64,000 nucleotides of DNA, taken from positions 768 through 64,767 of the forward strand of contig JAHLWZ010000564.1 in assembly GCA_020536535.1 (NCBI GenBank), written 5' to 3'. Every line of letters starts with the position of its first letter. Positions within the stretch are counted from its first letter, which is position 1. Positions 12,601 through 22,535 of the stretch are shown in pieces. Made by a program: the position numbers and the translations under genes. The notes under the pieces were generated by a model. It saw nothing but the letters and a program-made list of their open reading frames with translations. It had not been told where the DNA came from and searched no databases. The stretch is from Pelomyxa schiedti (lineage: Eukaryota > Evosea > Pelobiontida > Pelomyxidae).

Positions 12601-13792
12601 TATTCAACTCCCTCTTATTCTTACAACAACGGCCCTTTTCTTATCTGGTGGCCAATCCATGTTTATGCAACAAACACCGTTTTCCCCCACCATCTTTGAC
12701 CCCAATGCTACAACAGTCCCCAAAGAGCACTATTCCCTCTCTAAGCTATTCACGGCAGTTGTAGGTTCAACTGACCCAAGTAATATCCAGCTCTTATCAT
12801 CAGCTGTACCCGTGTTGTACGAATGTGCACTAAAGCCTCTCACCCCAGCGCAGTCAACTGAGGCCACAGTTGAGGCGGCCAAATGTTACGCAGCCATTCT
12901 TAATAAGCAGCTCCCCACAGCCACTTCCCCAATGATGTTGGAGCCCGAGGCCATTACTACGCTCCTTACAACCCTCTCATCCTCACCACAAAAATACGGG
13001 TCTGTGATGCTACTCGGCTGGGTATGCAAGGCTCTGTGCTTATGTTGGTATGCACCCTATGCCCAGACAGCCCTATCCGCTCTCTGTGATATGTGTAGTC
13101 TCGAAGCAACCGGAGCATCTCCCGATACTCCTCGCTGGGCAGCAGAAGCCTTGCGAATTGTTGCCGAACCATGCGACGACGCACTGGGAACACATACAAA
13201 CGCCAATGTAACGCCTAGCTCTGGAGAGAATGTATTCCTGCACGTATTTGAGAGGTTCGTCAGCCAAAACACCGGCGCCGAAGTCCCGGTGCTTAACAAC
13301 AACCAGCTCTCCGCACTTGCCTACGTTGTAAGCTCCGCACCGGCACCGCTTCTGGAGAAACACGCCGAGAAGCTCCTGCAGCTCGGCATATTCTCCAAGA
13401 TGGTTGGCTCACAAAACGACTCGCTGTGCAAGATGGGCCTCCAATCACTGAGGGCACTTATATCCGCCAAATCGTGCCACGCCACACTAGCCAAGAGCCT
13501 GCGGCCTATGTTTACCTCCATTGCCGCCGTTGCATGTTCCAAAGTACTAGTAACCGGAGCCGGAACCGGAACAAGTTCCGCGGAATCCGGAAGCAACACC
13601 TGGGTTGCACCGGTTCAAGTGCGAGTGGCCGCGCTCCAGGTTCTGAGTGACATGAGCCTGAAGATGGAGCCGTGCCACACACTCCCGTTCAAAGCGGAGG
13701 TTGCTGCCCTAGTCACTCACGTTCTAGACGATCCCAAGAGGGTTGTTCGCCACGAGGCCCGCCAATGCCGCAACGCCTGGCTTGTTATGTAG
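9668..13792 (+). CDS. MMS19: MMS19-like cytosolic Fe-S assembly factor
   Basis: HEAT-repeat protein of about 1,180 residues. ATG at 9668. Small exons lie at 9668-9780 and about 9950-10230; the next starts at about 10324 and runs, with further introns, to 11190; a long last exon runs from about 11238 to the TAG at 13790-13792. The N-terminal MMS19 region is recognisable around 10790-11100: CYFPILF....DP, then an MIDKL-type helix and a DAL.DCC..FG helix. In known eukaryotes MMS19 is the substrate-adaptor HEAT scaffold of the CIA complex, passing Fe-S clusters to XPD, primase and polymerases. The middle carries an insertion (about 11690-11960): an acidic run, six Cys and two His within about 22 residues (CSCEGC...), then a Lys/Asn-rich stretch (KNKKNKGGKKKNKKNK). 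I do not know such an insertion from the family. Confidence 0.82.
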
Positions 13793-14083
13793 ACCCCATT
13801 CCGAGTATGTTACAAAACCTACTACCTAATGTTATTATATATATTCCTCCTTCCTCACACAGTACCAGGTTACATTGTGACTACAAATATTTGAATTACT
13901 GGGAATCTCCGGCTTTAATTTCCGGAAACACCAGGCACTAGGGTTCTCTTTTATACACGAGTTTTATTCACCACACATGATTCTTTGCTCAAGCAAAGAA
14001 CGGGTAAATTAATAGCTGCTCCGTTTTTTGGGTATTCATTGTTTTTGTTTTATTTTTTTTTAAAGTCACAAACACAAAATTAA

Positions 14084-16837
14084 TCAGAGGTGGTGTGGTG
14101 CCTCTTGTTGATGAATTTGTGGAGGTGGTTGTGGTTGATGGTGAGCGCGTTGCCGCTGACGCTGGAGGAGGTACTTACGCAGCATAAAGAGGAGTGCCAG
14201 AAGGCCAAATAGGAACAACAGCAGAGCGTTGTCATGCTCGAGTATGGCCTGCTGTATGTTTTCTAGTATGCCGCTTGACTCTAGCTGTATCAACACCGCT
14301 AGGATGGCGGGAAGTATTACTGGCGTGAGAGAAGGTGTGCCTACTAGGGAGAGGTCGTAGTACCTAATGCGTTGTTATTATTGTTGGGTGATGGGGTGCG
14401 GGTTGGAAATTATTGTACCGCTTGGCGAGAGGTAAGTCCTTGGGGAGACCAACCCCAAACTATGAAAGGAGTTATGCACTGTTGAGAGTTAAGAGATGAT
14501 TACATGGTGCATCCATCCAACGTAAAACAGAGCTTCTGGATTTCCTGCCTCAGCAGCGGCTTTGTACCAGGTAGAAGCGGTCTGATGACTTTCATTGACA
14601 CCCTTTCCGTAGTAGTAGTAGTCACCAATCCGCACAAGGGAGTCCCCATGGAAGGAGGCACCGCCAACTCTAAGTACGTTTTCAGGTTGACCAGTACTCG
14701 TGTGCTGTTCCGCACTCATTAGAAGATATCGGAGGGCCTAATTCGGGTTAAATAAAAACAAAACAAAAAAACTAAGCAACACTGTATCGATGTTTACCTT
14801 GGTGTAGTCATGATATCGGTGTTCATATATCCAGGCAGCATTGCTCTGTGCCACCTCATACCCCATTTCAGCAGCAAGTTCGTATCGCGCAAGTGCTCTG
14901 TCAAAGTAATTTTCACCTTGCTTCACTTAATTGTTGGGTTTACAAAGTTCAGTAGAACCTTCCAATGAAAAGTCTTCGGCATCCCATAAAATTGCATCTC
15001 CCCATATACCAGTTTGAGCAACTTTCTTATACAGCTTGAAGACATCACTGAAGTCATAAAGATAGTCTTTACTTACAATTGCGGCAAGAGAGCATGCTCC
15101 AGGTGATGAAACATAGACGTCAGCCAGAGCCTGCAAAGCCGTGGGCAGACCAGCAGTCATGGCTGCAGCGTAATAGGAAACAGCCTTGTTTGTGTCTTCA
15201 TCGACAAGTATCCCCTCTGTCCGGTGTTGGAACAAAAAGTCTGTGAATTGTAGGATACCCTCAATCAGGTTGCCCATATGAACCATAGCATGAGGAGAAC
15301 CACTTTCTGCGGCTCGTTGTAAGTACTCTACTCCTTTCTGTCGGTTTTGTTGAACTTGAATAGCGGTAAGATCCGTGAGAGATTCTACAAAAAGAATCAA
15401 GTTAGGCACACATTCTTGTGAAGGTGAATGCAACCAGAGATGGGGGATCCAGAAGGAGTAACTAAGCCTTTCAAATGCAACATTCCAAGTCGATTAAGTG
15501 CACTTGGGTCCCCTCCAGAAGCAGCCATCTGATAAAGTTGAATAGCCAGAGACAAATTCTTTGGTCTGCCAAGGCCTTCTTCATGGAGGCGACCCAAGCC
15601 CTGCAGGCCTCCAGGATCTCCCAAGTCGGCAGCCTAAGTAAAATTTCCTTTTTTAAAAATTGAAATACGGGACAGTGACATACCTCTCTGAAAAGTCGAT
15701 ATGCCTTTTCATAATCTCTGTCCAGGCCATAACCCCCTTCCATAAAGAGATTTCCTAGAGTAACCTAAGGAGGATTAATTCGCTGGTGGTTGCAGTGAGG
15801 CGATACCAGTGCCTCAACCTCACCAGTGTCGGCAAGGAATGAGTAGTAGTTAATTATGTCACGTTCTGAGGTAAGATCGGAATCCCCCCAATCCAATTCT
15901 TCACTCAATCTTGTGTACTTGGACTGTGGGAGAACAAGAGCGTCTTCCATTTCAATTCCGTACACAACTGGGAAATGTCGATCTCAGGGTGAAGTTTGGT
16001 AACGAACCTTGTGTAGAAAGCTTTCTGAACATATGGACGTAAGTGGAGCACATAGGAGGTAAATTCCTGCGATACATGTGTCTGTAGCATGTTACGCAAA
16101 GAAGTACTGCAACTGCGACCGACCTGTAACCCAAAGCCATAAGGCCAATAGGATCGTCCCCTTGAGCCGCAAAGGAGTAATGGAGCACAGCCTTTTTCTA
16201 TGTGAGATGAGAATAAGAAAGATGCTGTGGGGACCATTGTTTGGTCTTCAGTAACTCCCCTGCCAGTTGCATACATAAACCCTAACAGTGCGTGTGCCAT
16301 AGGGTTGCCTTTTTGCGCTGCTTCTTGAGCGTATCTAAAGGCCATTTCATTATCGATTTCCACGTCAATACCACCAAGCTGTGTGGCATTAGTAAGAGTA
16401 GTCCACAAGAACGAGAATTTACGAGATAAAGGGCAGCCAGATACGTTGTAGCAGTATCGTTAGAATTGTTATTGCTGTACTGGTCTCTCAACTCATCCGC
16501 CACAGTACCAAGCCAATCTTGGTGTTTTTTCTTGTGCGTGACTAAGAACACAGACAAAGAAACTACAAAATATAAAGACACATATCGCGCACCATTTGGT
16601 TCAACATAAATGTGTTCTCCTCTTCCCTTTCAACAGCTCTTACAGTCGAAGATTCCCACTCCCCTACACTGAAAATTAACATAATACTTACTAAAAAAAA
16701 ACAGGTTATGAAAAACAAGTGTGCCCTACCGTCGTCAACAAAAGCGCAGTCTATTAATCCAAGCAACAAGGTGACCGCAACCAATGCGACACAACAACCG
16801 ACTCTTCTCTTCCTCCATTGCCTTTGTGTCTGTCGTT
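14084..16837 (-). CDS. HRD3: HRD3/SEL1L-like ERAD adaptor
   Basis: Runs right to left. A hydrophobic signal sequence (VALVAVTLLLGLIDCAF) lies at about 16800-16745, followed by an intron ending near 16680. A series of Sel1 repeats follows over about 16400-14490: FRYAQEAAQKGNPMAHALLGFMYATGRG, split here as AAQKGNPMAHALLGF and MYATGRG, then HYSFAAQGDDPIGLMALGYR, then later SLAIQLYQMAASGG. Between them sits the SEL1L-type segment YTRLSEELD....IINYYSFLAD. One C-terminal membrane span (LLLFLFGLLALLFMLRKYLL) and a Gln/His-rich cytosolic tail end at 14084. In yeast and animals this luminal repeat protein is the partner of the HRD1 ubiquitin ligase and recruits misfolded glycoproteins for ER-associated degradation. 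The first codon is unresolved: the signal-peptide frame has no ATG before a stop near 16837, so either a short upstream exon exists or the start lies across an intron. Confidence 0.85.
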
Positions 16838-16955
16838 AAACAGAAGAAAAAAAGATCTAGGTGTCACGCACCACCCCATTCACGTAGAAAGTAAATAACG
16901 AAAAAAAAAGGCTGCTGATGATCCTTTTCTGAATGATTTCGTTTTTGTCGAGTCA

Positions 16956-19397
16956 CTAGTGCCCTGCCACGCACTCAGCTGTGAACAGTTCATCGATGAG
17001 ATTGCTTCCCACCAACATCTCATCAGGTATCCTTTTCCATCCCACAATTTTCCGAATTGCATCACACAGGGGTTCCATTTCGCCAAGAACCCCACCTGGA
17101 ATCGTGGTGATGATAAAATATTCGCTACTGCTGAGTGTCACAGTGATAAAATCGTTAACTTCGCATCTGATTCTTTTTAAACTATCTGTGTAAGGAAAAG
17201 AAAGCACAAATGATTTGTTATAGGGTGTTGGTGTAAGTGCCAGATAGTTTGGCAAACTGTATGTGGTGAGCTATGAGTGCCCCTAGACTGTCGTGAATGT
17301 TTACTCTGACTAGGTAGTTGATATTGGGTGATACTGATACTGCTGGTGACACAACTGTCACTGACTTCGTGTCAGCTTCCACCACAACTGTTTCTTTTTC
17401 TGTAGGTGGAGTGAATTCATTAGAATAGAGATTATGATAATTAAATCCTGAATATCTTGGTACCCACCTGGTGTCTCCGGGAAAATAAATTGTAAGGTAG
17501 AACCAGTTGGTAATCTCTTGGATTTTCTGGCTCTAACCAGTATATTTATGATGAAGTTGCACTTTACTTTGCCGTCAATAACCTCTGCTACAACTGGCTG
17601 CCCAGATTGCGGTGCAGCATTGGTGATTACTTTCAGGGAGCATGCCATTGTTCTAAGGTATTTGGTTGAAGTATCGGGTATTGGATTCATTCTTTGCTGC
17701 ATTTGCCGTAATATAGGCTCCGCCTTATCTTAGATAGAGTTATTCTGTTGTATGGCATGGGGAGGACATACCATGTTTCCCTTGTTCTAGGTAAGTGACT
17801 GCAAGGTCGTTCATTGTGGCCCAGTAATGGGGACCATCTGGGTCACTTTTGGAATACATCGCTGCCGCTCTTAAAAGAGTCTCTTCAGCTTCGCTGTAAC
17901 ACTCTGAGTCGAGAAGTATTTCACCTTTGGAACACTTTTAAATTTACTTAGTAGAATTGGTGCTGAGTACCATAGTATTTAGTGAAGTATCCACATTCAA
18001 GGGTATTGGTGTGTGCTACCTCAAGCTGCTTGCATACAGCACATGCCTCTTCATATCTCTCTAAATTAAGAGAGTCAGAGGAATGTGGGGAGTGAGTCTA
18101 TACCCACCCATTCCTAAAAGAATCTGACTGTACCACATTCTTGAATTGACTAAAATTGGATCCATCCGATAGGTAGAAGCCTCCAGTAAGGCAATGGTCC
18201 GTTTGATGGTTGCATCTGCAGAGACCCATTCTTTCTGAAACATGAATACTTGAGTGAGGCTCTTCAGAGCCTCTGCAAGTGTTCTCTGTGATTTTTTTGA
18301 ATTCTGTACTGTTCGAAAATGAATGCACACCTTTTGGTTTGGATCAGATGGGTTCGAAGAATATACAGATTCAAGAAGCTCCACTGCGTCAAGAGCATTC
18401 TTTGCAGATTGAAGAAGTAGCTTTTTACTACTTTCTGCATCTCTGGGAGTGCGTGTCATAAGTGATTGTACCTTAAGGAAATCAGAGGAATTCTGTGGTA
18501 TTGTGGGCACACCTCTGATAGTTCACAAAGAGCTTTGGCAAGAGGCTCAACGGCCAGTCTGTCTTGAGCTTGTAGCTGCCGGAAAGAGGAAATTGCTCTA
18601 CAATGTGCATCAGGAAAGCCAGAATTCGGTAGATATTAACACCTGTTGAAGTGCTCGACAGCTTGGGGTAGCCTGTCAGTAAACTTGTAGAGGAACCCCA
18701 GTTCATTGTGTACCAAGCCACACACTGGTGTGTCAATCTCCCCGGCTGTATTGTAGTGTATTCTGGTAAGGAACCGAGAACACGGTGTTTTAACCTAAAA
18801 TACCAGTATTGAGCTGCAAAAGTACTGTTGTATATCTGGCTTCCGCATCCGCAAATCTAGCTTCTTTCACGGCTTGTTCTGCCTCAGCCATACACGCCTT
18901 GCGCCACATTAAACAAGAATGTTGGTTTGAGAAAAAAAAAAAAAAAGAAACACCTGTAGTTTCTCCCTGTTTGGGATCCTGTCGGACAGCACGAATCCCA
19001 GCCTGGTTGGGCCCCCCGGCGCCCCCTCCCGCACCACCACCCCCGCCCGCGCCTGCGCCGCCCTGCGCCGCAGCCCCCGGGCCCCTTCCGCGGCCAGCCG
19101 CTCGTCCGCTGCGCCCCCCTCCTGATCCTGGTCCTCCTCCTCATCGTCTTGATCGTCTTCGCCGTGGGCGTCGGCCTCCGCCCCGCCCCGGGCGTACTCG
19201 TCCGCCCACGAGGAGGAGCCCCCTCCCGGGCCCGTGGGCCCCCCGCCGTCGTCCTCCTCCGAGTCCTCCTCGTCGTCTACCTCGACGCCGGGGGAGCTGC
19301 CCGGCGCCGTGGGGGAGCGGGCCCACAGGTAGCCCACTACGCCCACGATACCCACGGCCACCCCTGCCGCCGCCGCAGTCACCAGCCCCCGCCTCAT
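16956..19397 (-). CDS. Membrane-anchored TPR protein
   Basis: Starts at the ATG at 19397. Residues 1-28 form a signal anchor (VTAAAAGVAVGIVGVVGYLW), followed by about 130 acidic and Gly/Ala-rich residues in a very GC-rich first exon (DDEEDSEEDD). After an intron starting with GTGTTTC and a T-run (about 18953-18900) come TPR-like helices: AEAEQAVKEARFADAEARY, then HNELGFLYKFTDRLPQAVEHF, later AEETLLRAAAMY. A C-terminal region of about 200 residues ends at the TAG at 16956-16958 and is predicted mostly beta-strand (VSPNINYLVRVNIHDSLGAL); I do not recognise it. The TPR array should be a protein-docking platform tethered to a membrane. It sits in tandem behind HRD3 on the same strand, about 120 bases away. 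Confidence 0.65.
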
Positions 19398-19681
19398 CTC
19401 CTAATACTCGGTGTGTGATGATTGATTGTTGGTTCTCCCTCAAATTGAACCAATGATTCGAGAGTGCAAGCGGGGCAGGCAATTTCAAAGGCCCAGTGTC
19501 GCGCACCACCACCGAGGATTGTGACTTGTTGGGTGTCAATCCCACAGAGGGTGCCTGATTGGCCATAATCATCTTTCGTTTGTTCAGGGTTGGTGTTATT
19601 GGGGGTGGTGGAGCTGGTGCTGGGGGCGGGGGGGCGAATAACGGATTGTGCGCTGTTGGGGGTGGTAGCGATCGTCGCAGT

Positions 19682-20349
19682 GATGATGGCTACTACGGCG
19701 GTGGCACCGAATGCGACTCAAAGGAGGTGCGCATACCACATGGCACCCGGGCAGAAGGTAGGTGGCGCTGGGTCGCCCCGCCCCCGACACAGCCAACCTC
19801 CTTTTTTCTTAACTTAATGTTGACGGGGGAAGGAAGGCCGACTTGAAGCAGTTTGAACACAACCTAAGGAAGCAGCTGTTGAGGGTCAGGCTTATAACTG
19901 GTATCCTTTGTTGAGTTATAACTACCTCTCAACCAAACACCACCAAAAAAATCAATCAAGTTGAAACCTTTACCCATGATTGTTTTTCCAGGACTCAGAA
20001 GAGCCTTTGCCTTCCTGACACTGTGTGGGGGTGTGGCCACAACTTGGACGGGCATAAAACATAAATATGTATGTACCTTTCACTTTTGGTTAAATTTTTT
20101 TTATCTTACGCGATAAAATAGTGGGTTATGTCCGCTCTCATTGCTGTTCTGCTTGTCTGTGCTTTCATTTTTCTGCACCTCTACAACACTGACACACCCG
20201 AGTCTTTTGGGAGACGAATTGACCGTGTGCTCAAAACCATGAACCTCAGTTTTGACATCAACACTGGAACAATACGTGTCAACATGCCTCGTGCACAGCC
20301 AAACCCAACACCCACACCAATTTCTAGCTCTACACCAAGAGTTATCTAA
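19682..20349 (+). CDS. Small multi-span membrane protein
   Basis: Divergent from the TPR gene. The best start is the ATG pair at 19682/19685, though the frame is open upstream and the true start may be in that GC-rich part. Exon 1 ends at GCAGAAG before GTAGGTGG (about 19757). A second exon encodes a basic helix (KADLKQFEHNLRKQLLRV), a third a hydrophobic segment (RRAFAFLTLCGGVATTW) near 20000, and the last a clear membrane span (SALIAVLLVCAFIFLHL) at about 20130-20180. A short polar tail with an N-P-T-P-T-P run ends at 20347-20349. Two or three spans in about 170 residues. I do not recognise the family. Confidence 0.5.
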
Positions 20350-20569
20350 GATGTGTACATACAGCACCTTTACCAGAGGAAAGAACAAAGATAAAGAAGC
20401 AGACTCTCAGCAGATACATATTTAGTGGCTCTGCTTGACTTCAACACAATGGTTCAACTACCAGGGGCCTCCCATAAGTATGGGGCATACAAAGTTCTTC
20501 TGGAGAAAACCCGTTGACACTCAGTTTATTTCTGGAGTGCGTTCTCAAATAAAAAAAAAAACAAGCTCT

Positions 20570-20701
20570 GGTGATTCTTCGCTTGGCATGCGGAAGACCT
20601 GAGTTCGATTCTCAGCAGAGGGCACAACCAGCTCTCTGTAGTTTAGTGGTTATAACATCTATTTCACCAAGCGCCGTCACTCCACTGTCTTTTTTTTTTT
20701 T
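20570..20701 (+). tRNA. Candidate circularly permuted tRNA gene (Val, CAC)
   Basis: The tRNA halves are in reversed order. The 3' half comes first: T-arm 20599-20615 (CTGAG, loop TTCGATT, CTCAG), then acceptor 3' strand 20616-20622 (CAGAGGG). After a spacer of nine bases the 5' half follows: acceptor 5' strand 20632-20638 (CTCTCTG), T8 A9, D-arm 20641-20656 with G18 G19, then anticodon-stem and loop sequence. The two acceptor strands pair 7 of 7 (one G-U). The B-box (GTTCGATTC) thus precedes the A-box (TAGTTTAGTGG), and a run of 12 T at 20690-20701 looks like a Pol III terminator. Leader and trailer pair: 20580-20586 with 20667-20673 (7 bp), and 20570-20574 with 20677-20681, giving a bulged helix like a splicing-endonuclease substrate. 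Joining after 20667 and at 20588 gives loop TTCACAT, anticodon CAC. Weak point: the anticodon stem then has one A-C mismatch and two G-U pairs. Confidence 0.6.
20690..20701 (+). terminator. Pol III-type T-run behind the permuted tRNA
   Basis: Twelve consecutive T residues on the plus strand directly after the trailer that pairs with the leader of the tRNA candidate. Runs of four or more T end Pol III transcription in eukaryotes. T-runs are also common in introns of this window, so position, not length, is the argument. Confidence 0.5.
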
Positions 20702-20880
20702 GAAGCCTCCTTCTTGACCGGAGCTTCTAGTTATCACTCCTGCACCAGTTTCCAGAACATCTCCCACGTGCTCTTGCGTGGCTCAGAAGCTTCTTAGTTC
20801 TGGAGCGTCTCGTTTCCTGGTAGGAAAACACAGGATAAAACCCCAAATCTCGAGAAGAAAACAACAAAGATAAAGAAGTC

Positions 20881-22444
20881 ATGACTACGCGAAAGGACGG
20901 AAGCCGATCATCAACAAGTTCAGACGAGGAACGTTGTCCATTGCCGACCGCTGCTGCCTCTGCACCTCCGACCAGTAAAAACCCAGATTAGTCTAACATT
21001 TCCCAACGATTCCCTACAAAGGTAGGTCAAATACCGGGTGCCAGTATTCCTCTGCTGCATCGTCCTCACCGCCATCAGATGCATTTTTAGTGCACGACGT
21101 ATCCGCTACTGGCTCTGCTGAATTGGCACCTTCAACATCCGGTGATGTGCCCCCAGTCCACCCCCCAACCCACACAGCTCCCATAATCACCACTGAATCG
21201 TCGGCCACCACCACTAGTACTACAGCTGCAACTCCCCCCTCTTTGCCACACCCACCCGATTCCGTATCATCCACAACAACAACATCGTCAACAACGACAT
21301 CAGCTTCAACAGCAACAACAGCACCAACAATGACAGGTGTAGTACATGTGGTCACACATACATACACTACTCTGCACGTGCCTTATGTCATCAGTGGAAG
21401 GTTCCCCGAAGCTAGCCTCGATGAGCTTGTTCATACTCCAATTTCCAATGTACAGTGTGACATCCGGAGGATAAGGGGGGGCCTGTTGTCAAAGTCCTCT
21501 TATGAGGTATGTACAGCTCTAAATATTCCACACGTATTCTCGTGACTATCATCATACAGCTATTTGTGCATGGTACAAATCAATTCTTGCTCTCTGTATG
21601 TTACCAGTTGTTTATGTACTGAGCTCTTAATTTTCGATCAGGGAAGGAAAATAATGCGTTCCAGGTCACATTTAGTCTCCACTGACCAGGCTGAAACTGC
21701 GAAGGTCAGCAAAAAATACACTGGTGAAGTAACGTAAGGACACTAGAATCTGTATTGCTAAATAACTAAAAACAAAAAAACAAAAAACCAAAATAGCTCA
21801 AACTTCATGGGCACGGAATTTCAAGGTTAAAACATACGACACTACTTCTTCCCTGTTACTTTATTGTAACAGTGCATGACTACGGAACGGATCCGAGACT
21901 CAACGCTGACACACCCCGCTCTGAATTGGTCTCCATTTCTTATACACCAGCCCCGGTTGTTAAAGGACCATGGCAGCTGTGTGTGCTTATTCCTAAAATT
22001 GGTCACACTGCAGGAAGCGGCAGCACTCTCCTCCAACAGTTCAAAGAAGGGCACACCGACAACCTTTTGCAGTTTCAGAACGTTCCACCAGTCTGGGATG
22101 CAGGCTAGTAGTAGTTTTTATCTCATTTCTTCTTTAACAATGCTCTCCCACCCACGCCACAGTCCACGGGACGTACACCCTAGATTTCCATAACAGAGCT
22201 ACGCGAGTGTCAGTTAAAAATTTTCAACTCAGAGAAGCACCTCCAGGTGTGTGTTGTAACAGTCATGTTCCATCACACAGCAAGCAAAAACCAACTCCTC
22301 GAATTAGGTGATGAAACTGTTAAGCTTCAGCTCGGCCGCATGGGCGACGACTTATTCTCACTTGACTTTGGGTATCCCTTCACTCCCTGCCAAGCCTTTG
22401 GCATTGCCATATCAGCTCTCGGCTTCAAATTGGCTCTCGACTAA
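20881..22444 (+). CDS. Tubby-like protein 1
   Basis: ATG at 20881, stop TAA at 22442-22444, about five exons. The N-terminus is Ser/Thr/Pro-rich low complexity with a first intron at about 20978-21021. The tubby C-terminal domain begins near 21440: VQCDIRR, then RSRSHLVSTDQAE (counterpart of the tubby S-x-D-P segment), GEV..SNFMGTEF (counterpart of GKLRSN..GT.F), PVWDAG (counterpart of PVWND), VSVKNFQLRE, and the signature end LGRMGDDLFSLDFGYPF..CQAFGIAI ending in KLALD. Tubby domains form a 12-strand barrel around a central helix and bind PI(4,5)P2 at the plasma membrane. In animals they link phosphoinositides to G-protein signalling and ciliary transport. Identification rests on the ordered chain of family motifs across exons. 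Confidence 0.85.
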
Positions 22445-22535
22445 CACAGACCCTTAGCAGAAAACAAGTTTCTTTCGGTTTTTCGTTACCCAGAACCCGT
22501 TTGGGTTTCCCACACACAACAAACAAGTCGCACTC

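Noticed and set aside
19141-19572. A minus-strand frame MIMANQAPSV... running into the GC-rich exon of the TPR gene
   Set aside because: It reads well for 55 codons, but inside the GC-rich part the frame starting at 19397 is the one that carries the anchor and splices into the TPR exons. The upper part may be a 5' UTR or an upstream exon.
20540-20622. An ordinary linear tRNA-Ala (anticodon loop TTGGCAT) formed by the upstream half alone
   Set aside because: A stem TTCGC/GCGGA does form, but upstream of it there is only an A-run: no acceptor 5' strand matching CAGAGGG and no normal D-arm. The matching acceptor strand lies downstream instead.
20632-20701. An ordinary linear tRNA-Val or tRNA-Glu starting at 20632
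   Set aside because: No T-arm or B-box follows; the sequence runs straight into the T-run.
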